The notes below the pieces were generated by a model. It worked only from the letters and a program-made list of their open reading frames with translations, was not told the origin of the DNA and made no database searches. A stretch of 64,000 nt of DNA from assembly GCA_033819885.1 (NCBI GenBank), contig JAQYUZ010000008.1:248001-312000 (forward strand), given 5' to 3'. The position numbers were made by a program, and so were the translations under genes. The DNA is from Microbotryomycetes sp. JL201. Lineage: Eukaryota > Basidiomycota > Microbotryomycetes. This document shows, in pieces, positions 1-11,065 of this stretch (its first letter is position 1; each line of letters begins with the position of its first letter).

Positions 1-1441
1 AGTGGCGACGAGAGATCCGAGGAATTGGCCGACGTAGCTTGATTGATCCCCCCAAGTTAGCTCATTCAGGTATCAACTCGGAAAACGATAAGAGATTCCC
101 AACTCACTACAGCCAGGCGTTGCCAGGGAATCCTGGAGTAACAACAGACGGACCGAGGGTGCGAGCAGGGTTGATGCCTAGACAGATGTCGATGTCAGTT
201 CGCGGACTCATGTTGGCATTGAGCACAAGAAGCGCACCGGCTCCGGTCCATCCGATTGAAGCCAAATGGCCGACGAACAAGGCGAGGCCGATTGCGACAG
301 GTGCCAAGAACGTTCTGTAAGCAGACCTGCCCGTCAACAACGCATCCGTGAATGTCTCGAATCAGCTTACGCCTTGGATTTCTCAGCAGCAGTCATCAAG
401 ACGGTGAACACGAGCATGGCCGTTGTCAGGAGCTCGATACCAAGGCCTTGGCCAGTTGAGACACCGGGCGTAAGAGCGTTCGAGACTGCAAAGTTGCCAA
501 TCGTGACACCTTTGACTACTGCAGCCGCTGCAATACCTCCAACGAACTGGGCAATGGCAATGCCGGCTGCGCGGCGGGCTGACAAGCCGCCGATAAGCCA
601 CAACGCAAGTGTGACGGCGGGGTTGAAAGCAGAGCCTGGGGACCGCGGGCTATTAGCTGACTATGCTCACGCCTCAATAAATTTGGTGAGCGTACCAGTG
701 ATGCTGTAACGTCACAGCCAATTGGGTCAGCAAAAGTTTGAATTTTCGTGAGAAACGAGACTTACCGGAAGAATGTCCAAGCGACGACAAGTAGACTCAT
801 ACCGAAACTGAGGGCGATGAATAGAATAGTTTGGTTGTCGTTGGTCGTGACAGTCTGATCGCCTCCACCGGTTCCGCCTCGGTTGAATGTCGCCGACTGT
901 GCGCAAAAGCAAACGAGCATATGAGCGCCTGAACCTCTCTCAGCCCTTTTTTAAGCTCACCTGAGCACCCATGAAACTCATGAACAAGAACAAGAACGTT
1001 CCTTCAAGTCTCGGGGCCTGATCAGCGATTGAGCTTTGGTAAGTCTGGAGTCGATGACAACTAACCAAAGAACTCTCCGGTGACGGCAAGAATGTCATGC
1101 GTGATCTCTTTGGCTACTTTGCGCGCTTTGCGACCGTGGTGACGGTGGTGATGGTGATGATCCTTGCCGTCCTTGGCGCTGGCGTCGGTGTCTGTGCGGC
1201 GCTCCTTGTCGCCCGTGTACGATGCTCGTCGAACCGATCCTGGCCTCGACGTGTGCGCGCTGCCGGTGTGGTAATCTCTGTGTTTGGCTGTGCGGTCATA
1301 TGGTCCCTCGTACTGATCGCGCTCCGCTTTGCTTTCCCATCCCGGTCCATGCTCCTGCGGTTTGTTGAATCGCAGCATCGGACGCCCGTGGTGATGCGCA
1401 GCTGCACCCGAGGTGACATTCGTGTTTGCTGGAGTTGCCAT
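1..1441 (-). CDS. aquaporin (MIP family), 3' end beyond window
   Basis: Membrane channel of the MIP family, probably passing water. Exons run 1441-1066, 1001-961, 896-766, 703-696, 635-371, 314-238, 177-108 and 37 to the window edge; all phases agree. Both pore motifs are present: NPAV near residue 190 and NPAR near residue 302. NPAR is followed by Thr, not the Asp typical of aquaglyceroporins, so an orthodox aquaporin is more likely. The first 125 residues form a long hydrophilic, Arg/Lys/His-rich tail with a His run, probably cytosolic and regulatory. The fourth exon is only 8 nt; it supplies the conserved I-T-G just before the first NPA motif. The start is the ATG that opens MATPANT. The last membrane segment and the stop lie off the left edge. 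The family call is firm; substrate is inferred. Confidence 0.93.
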
Positions 1442-1879
1442 CGCAGTCACTACAAGGCAAGCTGTGAGGGAAGGAAAAAGGTGTGGCTGCTCTCTCAAAT
1501 TCGATGACTCTAGGTTTCTTTGTTCGAAGGGATCCCACAGGCCAGGCCATGACGTAACCTCCTGCGCATTAATTTTCAATACGTGCGTCGAGTCGATCCT
1601 CACGCGCCAGCAGTTTGCCGTGTTCCGCCAGCCGTCTCAGGTGGCTGCCATGCAAAGAAAAGCTGAAGCTGTGCACAGACCGCGACGCGCGGACCAGTAT
1701 GCGCCGACAGACGGTGTTGACTGTTTATTCAAAACGAAAGGGGGAGAAGAGCATGCTGTCTTCTCGAACAGAGCCAGAAAAACAAAAAGGACTTGTGAAC
1801 AACATACACCGTACTGCCGGAGAGTCACGTGACCTTTATCAGCGCGTCGTCCGACTTGCCACGCTGTCTAGCCACACTC
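1442..1879. promoter_or_regulatory. divergent intergenic region, aquaporin / Doa1-like
   Basis: No gene is supported here. The 438 bp separate two divergent start codons and should hold both promoters. The palindrome GTCACGTGAC lies at 1824-1833, 47 bp before the Doa1-like ATG. Short open frames in the stretch are not conserved-looking. Confidence 0.55.
1824..1833. promoter_or_regulatory. GTCACGTGAC palindrome (E-box type)
   Basis: A perfect 10-bp palindrome with a CACGTG core, the site class bound by fungal bHLH factors such as Cbf1. The same core sits in other divergent promoters of this window. The binding factor is inferred. Confidence 0.45.
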
Positions 1880-3734
1880 ATGACACGGTTCGACATCGAC
1901 TTTAGCCGGCTGCCGAACAGTCATAGACCGCCAGATTATCACGTGTCTGCATTGCTGAGAGGTAAGCAAGGGTAGTGACGCGCAACGCAGGCGGTCCCCG
2001 CTGACGCGCGCCATTGCAGGTCACACCGACGACGTCAGGTCACTTGCATGTGATCCATTTGGACGATTATACAGCGCATCACGCGATGGAACAGCTCGAC
2101 AGTGGACGCGAGAACAGCAGACGCATAGCAATGACGACAAGGCAACGAACGAGAGTTGGCGTCAAACCGGAGAATGGACAGAATATCACGACGGCTTTGT
2201 AAATTGTATCGCTTGGCTGCCATGGCATAACGGCATGTCCTCTTCGGACAAGCCCGAAACTGGTAGTGGCGTCCCGACCCATTCTGGAACGCTGCGGCCA
2301 GGATTCTTGGTTACAGGCGGACAAGACGCGTTGATACAGGTACATCAGCTCCAGAAAGTGAGCCCCTCTGACGCTATAACAGGGAACGAGCGACCGCCGC
2401 CGTTCCAGACCTTGCATGGTCATCTCGGCAATGTCTGCTCATTGAACACCTCAGCGGACGGCAAGCGACTTGTCAGTGGCAGCTGGGACTGCACTGCGCG
2501 AGTATGGTCAACGACTTCCTGGCAGACCGAATTTGTCTTGACCGAGCACAAAGCGGCAGTCTGGGCAACATTAGCCATTGACGTGCCCAAATTTGATGAC
2601 TGCTGCATCACAGGTTCGTGCGATCAGCTTTCACTCCGCCATTGACGCTGAGCTCAATTTATCAGCCTGCGCCGACGGCCTCGTGAGATTGTTCCGTGAA
2701 GCTCGTCTCGCGACTGTCTTCAAAGGCCATCAAGGACCGGTTCGGGCTCTGGCCAAAATCATGCCGGATGATAGACACGGCAATTTGTTCGCAAGCGCAA
2801 GCAATGATGGCAGTATTCGGATCTGGTCTCTCGACGGCGACGCAGTCACCGTCCTCGATGGCCATCTCGACTCGTTTATCTATTCCCTGTGCTCAATCTC
2901 GACTGTTGCTGGAGGCGGACTAGCGAGCGGTGGAGAAGAAGGAATCGTCAAAGTGTGGAACGACGAGGACGGCGAGCAAGACCAAGAAATCATCGTGCCG
3001 GCTTTATCAGTGTGGTGCATCGTGGCGCTTGGAAATGGCGACCTCGCGTGCGCTTGTTCCGATGACCTGATTTGGATATTCACAAGGGACGGCGATCGCG
3101 CGGCAGACGTCGCTACTCGAGTCGAATACGATCAGATGATTGCAGGTCGAGCTCGGTAAGGCAAGACTGTCGGAAATGTAGCCGTCATTGACTCGTGAGT
3201 CCAGGGCGAAACAGGGTTTGCCTCTACAAGAAGCCGAAGTCCCCACAGAGATTAGCTTGGGGGAGCCAGGCACGCACGACGGACAGGTTCGGATCGCGAA
3301 AGCTAGTGATGGCTCGGCCCATGCTTTCCAGGTGCGTGCATGTCTTCCTTTCCAATATAACGTATTTACCTTTTTTTTTCTTTTCTGCTTATCGGCAGTG
3401 GTCGAGCCCTTCTAAGAAATGGGTCGATGTTGGACAAGTCGTTCAGGGTTCCGAGGCCAATCAACCCAGCAAATCAGTGTCGCGCATGAAACACGAAGGG
3501 GTCGAATATGATTACGTTTTCTCAATCGACGTTGCGGACGATCAGCCTCCGCTATCACTGCCTTTCAACACTGAACAAGGCGAGTCTGCTTGACTAGGAT
3601 GCGGCATGAACCTGGCTCACTTTTATTGTAATGCAGACCCGTACCAAGTTGCCCACGGCTTTGTGACGAAGCACAGACTGCCAGAATCGTACGAAGAACG
3701 CATAATCGACTTCATAAGAAGTTCAGTCAAATAG
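1880..3734 (+). CDS. Doa1/Ufd3 (PLAA)-like WD40-PFU protein lacking PUL
   Basis: Probable ubiquitin-binding protein of the Doa1/PLAA family, which works with Cdc48/p97 in ubiquitin turnover. Exons are 1880-1961, 2020-2613, 2666-3155, 3205-3331, 3399-3579 and 3637-3734, giving 523 residues. Residues 1-300 hold the WD40 propeller, opening with LRGHTDDVRSLA. A PFU-type ubiquitin-binding domain follows at about 405-520, including EPGTHDGQV and the family's DPYxVAxxFxxKHxLPxSY ending. Known members then carry a PUL (Armadillo-like) domain of about 250 residues that binds Cdc48. Here the frame stops right after PFU, and the next gene on the other strand ends 145 bp later. The last intron (3580-3636) uses a GC donor; without it the frame stops in SLPFNTEQGESA. 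Family call is firm; the missing PUL is a direct reading of the sequence. Confidence 0.92.
3580..3636 (+). other. GC-AG intron (Doa1-like gene)
   Basis: Donor AAG|GCGAGT, acceptor TGCAG. No GT donor in the neighbourhood joins the two conserved PFU segments in frame. Confidence 0.85.
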
Positions 3735-3879
3735 AACTCGGTCAGCTTGCTGAGGCGATACCGATTTGTACTTGCACTGCAGCTATCTGGAGAACGTTCG
3801 TCGGACATCTACTGGGAAATCAATCTACAAACACGGACGAGACGGGCGATAGTGTCTACGGCAACTCAGAGTCGGGGAC

Positions 3880-4402
3880 TCAGAGCTCGAACCGTGACAC
3901 GTGTTCCGAAACATAACCGCCCAACGAGGTCTCTTCGACGATAACTCGACCGTTCACGTCTTGGTGATAAGCGGGAGACAACTTGGGAAAGTTTGGAACA
4001 TGAAAGTCTGCCGCGATCGTCGAGGAAGTGTTGGCTGAAGTCAGGTAATTGGCGAGCGTGTGGTTGGTGTGCTTGAAATCAGACAAACTCGTGTGAGCCC
4101 TTTGTTTGTCCTCAAAGAACGGGAAGACTTACCGAACCATCTGCGTCAGTGGCGCTGAGAATAACTTTGAGATACTCTGTGGTGTACGTCGTCACGCCGC
4201 CAGCGTTCGTAGCGCCCTTTTCAAACTTGAAAGGCAAGACGGAACCGGGCTTGTATACGGCGGCGCCATCAGGAGTGGCAGAGTCTGGAGGCGATGAAAT
4301 AAAGCCAGCAGTGCCAAAATTGCGTTTCTCTGTAGGCAAGGCGGTAGTCGAGCCGAAGAGGGTTGCAGCGGCAGTGGCGAGCACGAGGAACGAGGTTCGC
4401 AT
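3880..4402 (-). CDS. small secreted protein, function unknown
   Basis: Two exons (4402-4133 and 4071-3880) encode 153 residues. The N-terminus is a clear signal peptide (MRTSFLVLATAAATLFGSTTA), followed within six residues by a Lys-Arg pair that could be a Kex2 site. The mature part is about 125 residues, rich in Ser/Thr/Asn, has no cysteine and carries several N-glycosylation sequons (for example NHT and NTS). I do not recognise the family. It could be a cell-wall-associated or effector-like protein, but nothing in the sequence proves either. The gene converges on the Doa1-like gene, with 145 bp between the two stops. A direct repeat lies in its upstream region. Confidence 0.75.
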
Positions 4403-5114
4403 TGTCTGTCGTGAGGAGGATACTGTAGTGAGGAGGAGTGTTGAGGAAGAGAAGAGAGAAAGCTGTGATATGAAGAATGATTTTATGGCCTCCGCATGCT
4501 GACCATGAAGACTGGCTATGCAGTCATGAGCAGTATGGCCGCTGAAGCGAAAATAGAAGCCTCCTGACGCACTAAAGCGGGTTTCCGGAAGGGCGGTGTT
4601 CTGAAGCCGAGCTGCTTACCAGCCGCCTGGCGAAGCAGAGACAACTCGTCTGACATAGATCTCGGCCGGGCCGGCGGGCCGGTGCAGAGGTGGAGGTGCT
4701 GGCAGTGCAAACCCTGAGGTCGTGCACGTGCTTTGCCGGACGTGCGCATCTCACGCTACATTGCCTTCACACGCGCGCATCTCACGCTACATTGCCTTCA
4801 CATACTCAAACCTGTTCATGCGCTACGGCTTGCACAGCAAAAACGTGCTCATAGGACATACGCGAGTGCGCCACAGCGAGGCATCGAAGTCAACTTGTTC
4901 CCCAGAATGATCTGCATTAAAAGATCTGTCACGACCGTCTACACATGAAAGGTGCTAGAGCATTGTGCCAAGTCTGTAAGAAGCAAGATAAAGGACTCGA
5001 TTTCAGTCAGCAACACCGTCCAATTCGAAAATTGACAGACCAGTGGTTCGCCTCGCGCTCGTCCCAGCCTCGTCTTTATGTACATCGAATGGCATGCCAG
5101 CGACAAGCAAGACC
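4403..5114. promoter_or_regulatory. intergenic region upstream of the secreted-protein gene
   Basis: These 712 bp lie between the secreted-protein start and the Aha1-like stop, both on the minus strand. I see no supportable gene. The stretch should hold the secreted-protein promoter and the Aha1-like 3' end. It contains a two-copy direct repeat. Confidence 0.6.
4744..4802. repeat. two-copy tandem repeat, 31-bp period
   Basis: A 28-bp unit beginning GCGCATCTCACGCTACATTG occurs at 4744-4771 and again at 4775-4802 without mismatch. It is a local duplication in the region upstream of the secreted-protein gene. Confidence 0.9.
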
Positions 5115-6762
5115 TCATGCAGTAGATCCGCCTCTGCCTGTAGGTCCGAACCAGATCGCTGCACCGAGCGCAGCAATCACGCCGAAGGAGACGGCTGCGA
5201 CACCAAAGTTTGCCGCATAGAGCCATACGCTCGGAGGCTCGGCTTCTGCTTTGGTAGCTGATGGCTTTGCGCGATTTTTTGATTTGGACGAGGCTGGTAC
5301 GTCGAGCGGTGGGGGTCGAGGCACGGTGAGTACTGACCCAATTTGGCGCAACGAGTTCAGATAGTAACCGTTGAGCTGGATGAGAAATCTCACGTTAGCC
5401 ACTACCCTGAGAAAAGTATATTCCAAAACTATCTTACATTCCGCTCCGTTTCTTCCTCCTTGCCCACTGGCACTCCTTCCAGCCTCAAATCCAACGTGGT
5501 CGAGTTTGCTCCCTGCTGCAGCTTGACTTGCAAGTTACCAAAATAACCTTCTGGCCAAGTTGGTGCTCGCCAGGTCATGGCAAACGAGTTTGGCCTGTTG
5601 ACATGGGTAATCTTTCCCTTGATGTTGCCCGAGAACAAGTCGACATCTGCTCCCACCTCTGGCTTGAAGTGTGCCGGGTTCCTAGACCACATGGGGATCT
5701 TTTTCTCATCCGTCAAGACGTCAAACAAGCCGGCGGCGTCCGACGCAAAATCGCCCGACGCCTTGACGACGGACGTGTTGAAAGGCGCATTTGCAGAAGC
5801 CGAAACGGTCGCGGCCGACGGTACTGTTGGCTTTGATTTGGAAGCAGCCGCGGCGCTTTGAGCAGGAGTTGAAGCACCTGACGTTGCTCCGGACCCTGCG
5901 GCATCGTCTGCCAACAAGTCTTTGCCATGCGTGTCGACCAGCGCTTTTGGAAAGGCCGTAAAGATCGGTCGCAGCTTGTCTGCCAGGGTCTTCTTTGCAG
6001 TCTTGTGGAAAGCGTCGGCTTCCTTGTTACTGGCAGATTCGAGCGAGGACGTGAATTGGTAGTCGTCTTCGTCCATGTCGTGAGCCACCTCCCTGCAACA
6101 TTCGCGCGTGCAAAGACCGGTCAGCAATCAAGTGTGTCGAGTCTCAAGAGAGAATCAGGACTGACAAAGCTGTCAACGATCCAGTGACCGTCTCTCCGTC
6201 CGAGTTTTGAGCTGCAGTACGCACGAAACGTCAATGCCTAGTTGGCCGACTCTCGAGTTCTCGCCCGCGTTGTCTCACCTGACCACTCCATCGTCAGTTT
6301 GAGATCATAGATGGTGACGAGTCTAAGCAATAGAAGCAATCATAAATCAGCGACCGCCCAATCCTCTGTGCGTCAGCCAGAGCGTGCTCCAATCTGCGGA
6401 CGCGCGTCGGTGCTCACTTTGATTTTCTCATGCCAAGTTCACAGTCACCTTCGCAGTCTTTGAGCTTGAGCGTGACTCCATCGTGTGACAAGCCATCAAT
6501 CTGCTGGTGAAACCAATCCTTGGCCCACGGCTCGACGCCCTTTGTACGCCAATCTGTCAACGGCGAATGTCAGCATTGCCCATGTCACAGCATGACGACA
6601 TAAAGGTCGTCCCTTCGTGCGCTGGCAGGTTTCGCCCTTGCGCGATATGACGAAACCGACCGATTGCCAGCGACACGGGATGCGGCAACGACAAGGTCCG
6701 AGCACTGCAGTTGCTCGCAAACACTCACGCCAGTTCTTGATTCCAGGTGGCAGCCCGGACAT
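5115..6762 (-). CDS. Aha1-type Hsp90 ATPase activator with C-terminal membrane anchor
   Basis: Co-chaperone of the AHSA1/Aha1 family, which stimulates the Hsp90 ATPase. Exons are 6762-6729, 6553-6418, 6322-6279, 6211-6166, 6092-5438 and 5375-5115 (391 residues). The start MSGLPPGIKNWHW leads into the Aha1 N-domain, with DCEGDCEL and the YDLKLTMEWSG strand that contacts Hsp90. A Ser/Ala-rich linker (about 150-190) separates it from the AHSA1/START-like domain (about 190-320). After the usual family end, LNGYYLNSLRQIG, come about 30 basic/Pro-rich residues and then a hydrophobic stretch (about 354-380) starting VWLYAANFGVAAVSFG, with only ten residues after it. That is the layout of a tail-anchored membrane protein. 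Soluble Aha1 proteins lack such an anchor. Family call is firm; membrane location is inferred. Confidence 0.93.
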
Positions 6763-7135
6763 TGTTGGTTCGAGTTGCGCTTGACAGGAAAGTTCAGAGG
6801 AGCGCGCGCCCGACGAAACTCGACCGAAGCCGATGGAATTTCTGCAGGCGTTCAACCCAAAGAAAGCACAGGTGCCAGCTGAGAATCATGCAAGCCACGT
6901 GTTCATTACACACAGTCATGTCAAAGCTGTTCATAAGCGAGACACAGTCGAAATTACATGCAATGATTCGTTTCCGGCGGCGTCCATGCAGTGTCCATGT
7001 AGGGATTCAAACAAGAGTCGTCGAATGCGTTGAGTACAAAGTGATAAAAGCCAAGAGTCGTGTCAGAGTGTCTGCTGTGTACGTAGTGCATACATTTACA
7101 AGCGTCAGAAGAAGCGCCTGTTATCGAACGCCGCG
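6763..7135. promoter_or_regulatory. intergenic region upstream of the Aha1-like gene
   Basis: No gene is supported in these 373 bp, which hold the Aha1-like promoter and the 3' end of the YTH gene. No repeat or other distinct element was seen. Confidence 0.5.
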
Positions 7136-10100
7136 TCATTGTCCACTGAAAAAGCGTCGGCCGGCGACAGCGGGCGGAGGACCGCGATGGTACATTGGCG
7201 CAGGTTGGAGCGGTGACGAGCCATTCATGCCGGGCTGCATTTGAGGTGGCGGTGGCTGTGGTGAAGCCATCAAACCGTTGATCCCTGAATGTCCCATCAC
7301 GTGAGAGGCAGCAGGACCTTGCATGAACGGATGTCCGTACGATAATTGCTGCTGGCCACCAGGTCCCCGTGGCGGAAACGGGACGGGCGAGGCGTTTTGT
7401 TGGCGATTGCCTGGTTGCTGAGGCGAGGCGAAAGGCGACGCCGTGCGTGGGCCTACGTACGGACCAGGCTGAGGTGAGGCGGTCGTACGTGTGTAATGGG
7501 GTTGACGCTGCAGCACAAGCCCTGTATTAGTCAATCGCCACAAGTCATACTTTAAAAAACACAATCACACCTTCTCGCTTGGGTCATCCACAGCTCCGCT
7601 CGCTTGTCGAGCTTCGTACCATGCATAATCTTGCAACAAGCTCGTCCTCGATTGATAAGTCGCCAGAATTCTCAAAACTTCCAATCCAGCGTCGTATGGC
7701 ACTTCCTGCGTATCCCGCGACGAAGTGACGGGCTTGTTCTCTGGCGTGTTGGACAACCTGATGTGTCTCAAAGCGGCCAAAGGCACATCCTTGATAAAGA
7801 TCCATCTGACTTTGAAAACACCTTTCCATTTGTCAGAAGCCCACACATTGCTTGAAGTTTGATAATCGACGGGCGTCAACATTTGTGCCATGCCGGCAAA
7901 GTGACCGCTCGCGTTGACCGAGAAGAACAAGTAAATCGGGCCCTTGTCGCCACTTTCTTTGAACGCTCGATCGAGCCGCTTGTTGCCCAAGTCGGTCGAC
8001 GCCCAAATCTCATACTTGAGCGACTTGTGCACATCTTCTTCCGTGTAGCTTTTGATGACGAAAAAACGAGCGCTCGGCGGCTTGAGATCAAAGTTGATTG
8101 GATTGTAGCCTTTGCTTTCGATAAGCGCAGACACGTCAATGGATGACTCAGAGGCTGGCAAGCTAGTCTGCGTAGGCCCGCCAATTTGCTGTGCGGGTAG
8201 TAGTGTTTGCTGCTTTGTCCCGTTACTCGCCGGCGGTACGGCTGCGAACCCGTTCGGCAGGGTTGGACCCGTCCCAAGCGCAGGAAATCCAGCCGGCACG
8301 GGTACACCTTGAGCTCGCATGATGTCCATTGCCGTCAGAGCTTGCTGCATCTGGTTTTGCAGTATCTGAATCTGTTGCTGCTGTTGAATCGCAATGCCAA
8401 CACCCAAACCGCCCCCCGCCGGCCAGCCTTCGGACGGGAGAGGATGGGACGGTACGACGGCTGTTGGGAACGCGTTTGCGGCGACCGTGTCCTTTTGTCT
8501 CAGCCACTCGTCTGCAGATAATTGCGTCGGTGTCGGATGAGCCTCAGACGTCACTCCGAAAGAGTCGCTTGCTAAGGTCGACAGAGTGTGCCCGGCAGTG
8601 CCGGACAAGTGAGAGTGACCTATCGGGGGCACGAACGGCGAAGCTGAAGCTGGGCCTTGGCGGGCGAGCAAGGCCATGTTCCCGTCCAATGATGAGTGAA
8701 TGCCATCAAAATCGGTCATCAAAGGCGGCAGCCGGCCTCTCGGAGCCTGCGTGGCCGCATTCGACACTGAGCGACCGATAACCCGAGGCGATGTGTCAGA
8801 TGTGCCGGCCATGGCTTCGAATCCTGGCGGCGTCTTTGGCGGTCTGCTGACGAGCATTGGCTCTCTGCCGCTGTCACCAACCTGAAGCTGAGCAATATCG
8901 TCGTTGACACGCGCCACTTCGTCATCGAGGCGGCTGCTGCGAGACGAAGTGCTGTTGACACGGCCGAGACCACCGTTGATGCTGAGCTGCTTCGATTCTT
9001 CCACCGTCGGACTCCATGGGCTTGGACCGAACCCTCCGACTGGGCTAAGCGCGCCACGGTCAAAGTTGCCACGGTCGAGAGAGTTCGAATGCGTGAGGCC
9101 AGCATGCGCTTGACCCGGGCGTGATCCGACTTTGAGAGAATGAGAGTGACCGAGTGCGGCATGATGGCCCGTGTGGTTTGAATGAGGTAACGATAGTGGT
9201 GCAGGAGTCGTGCCCGCCCTAGAACGAGCGAAGCTGGCGCTTGTCGGCAGCGGTCCGAGTAACTCTTCTGCGCTCGATAGGCGAGAATGTGATGCCCAGT
9301 CATCCGCAGAGCTGGACGTCGCAAGCATATTCAAGCCTGCTTCGGCGCTCGGTTTGAAGCTGTTCAGACTCTGGTGCCTTCGTACGGACGCGCCAGACTG
9401 GTTGAGGCTCCAGGGATCAGCCGTCGAGGCGGGCGGCTGGAACGTGCTCGCTCGTGAGTGAGAGAATGGAGCATTGTCAAATGTGGCAGACGAAGGCAGC
9501 GGCGGCGTGGTGTATTGGTCTTTATTGTACTGCTCGCATCAAATAGGTCCATGTCAGTTTGCGATTGGGCTAAAAAAGCAAGCGCAGGTCTACTGACCAG
9601 GTCCATTTCTTCTCTGGTTCGCTCGTCTTTGAGACTCTTTTCCCATTCTTCTTCGTCATTCTCGCCTTTTTCAGCCTCGAGAAAAGGCTTGAGGGAATTT
9701 TTGTGCTTAAGCGTGCTCGTTTCAGTCGTCAACGGCTGATCGAGAGTGGCGCTCCAAGCAGGTTGCGCGTCCTGCTTACGGGTAGTGAGCTCTGCGTCAC
9801 CTTTACCCCCCCTGACGACGACGAAACTTGAGCGCTTTGGAGGTTGGCTCGTCGCGATTGGTGTCGGTTTGATATGGCCGCTGTCGAGCTGCGTCGTCGC
9901 CGACATGTGATCCGCTGCACCTGCACCAATTGTTGAATCACTTCCGCTCCATGCTGATCCTCCTGCGCCTCGTCCGACGCTGCTGCCACTGCTATTGCTG
10001 CGATCGAGCGAGCTGACGTTGTTCGAGCCACCGTGAGATGGCGGTGGCGCTGCGAGAGAATGCCTGGCGTGCAACACGACTTGACTACTTGCATCAATGG

Positions 10101-10681
10101 TGCCGGACCAGCCAATCGTGTGTTTGACGGGGCTAGGTGGCACGTAGAATTCTTGGTCTTCCTCGCTCAAACCGACGCCTTGGCTGCCGAATGGAGAACA
10201 GTGTCAGCTTTTTTTTCTTACACTTACGTTGACGACCTGAATGAAAGTGTACTGACAGCGCCAACCTAGCTTTGTTGCGCTCGAGCCTGACCAACCTGCT
10301 TGACGAAGTCGACAGGGTATGGTGTCGTCTGACGAGGTCGCTTGCCGCGTTTGTCAAGCTCGGCGACGCTCCGTCCATGTTTGCTGCAATTGTGCGATCA
10401 TTTGAAGCTGCGAGACTGTCCGTGTCTGAGCCTGCGGCTGTTGACGAGAGCCGGTCGAGCATGCTCTGGCTGCGTCCGACGTTCTTTGACGGCGGCTGGT
10501 ACGCTTGCTGCTCTTCGCCCTGCCGCTGTTTTTGACTCTCATGGTCGTGTTCACCAGAGCCTGCTAGTCGCTGTTGCGTGTCGATCGTCGCACCGCCGAG
10601 ACTCGAGGTTCGCGCGCTCGGCCGGACCATCTCGGCAGCTATCGTGTCCACCTTCAAGCCATTAGTAGCTGGCCCGTTCAT
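7136..10681 (-). CDS. YTH-domain N6-methyladenosine reader (YTHDF/Pho92 type)
   Basis: Predicted cytoplasmic reader of m6A in mRNA. Exons 10681-10266, an optional 10236-10228, 10183-9598, 9529-7571 and 7507-7136 give about 1113 residues. The first 800 are disordered, rich in Ser, Gly and Pro, with a short Gln run (GIAIQQQQQ). The YTH domain spans about 815-970: it starts [20 protein letters not shown], has the first cage Trp in YEIWAST, and the others in [10 protein letters not shown] and [10 protein letters not shown]. It closely follows the YTHDF pattern, including [23 protein letters not shown] Pro/Gln-rich tail of about 120 residues follows. A 9-nt exon (codes S-S-T) can be included or skipped without changing frame. 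Start is the first in-frame ATG after upstream stops. Confidence 0.93.
10228..10236 (-). other. possible 9-nt cassette microexon of the YTH gene
   Basis: GTCGTCAAC is flanked by a TTCAG acceptor and a GTAAGT donor. Because it is a multiple of three, splicing with or without it keeps the frame. Inclusion is not proven. Confidence 0.45.
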
Positions 10682-11065
10682 GTCGATTTTGTTGTTTGCA
10701 GCTACGACTCGTCCGTCACCTCGGCAGAAGCCGTTGAGAGGCTACAGGGCCTCGGATTTGTGCTCGGCAGGGCGATGCGCCAAAAACGGGGGCGATGACG
10801 AGCCGCTGAGCGCCGCTCTCGGACAGCTAGGGGCGGTGATAGCAACGCTCGACAACAACGTTGATTGCGCGCTACACAGGCAATGTGGGGGCTGCGAGCG
10901 CACGGTCAAAACAGCCGGCGACAGGACAGTCGTCATGACCTTTCTAGAACTCATGGTAACAACATAATTCAAGCGCATACACAGACAGCAGATACATCCG
11001 ACAGAAAGACGAACAAAAGACAGCCTCCGTCAGATGACAAACTTTCGTGAATAAAAGTTAGTGCT
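10682..11065. promoter_or_regulatory. intergenic region upstream of the YTH gene
   Basis: These 384 bp between two minus-strand genes should hold the YTH promoter and the sirtuin 3' end. Open frames present are short and not conserved-looking. Confidence 0.5.

Noticed and set aside
3735-3879. Possible continuation of the Doa1-like gene into a PUL domain
   Set aside because: No usable donor precedes the stop at 3732-3734, and 145 bp is too short for a PUL domain of about 250 residues before the next gene.
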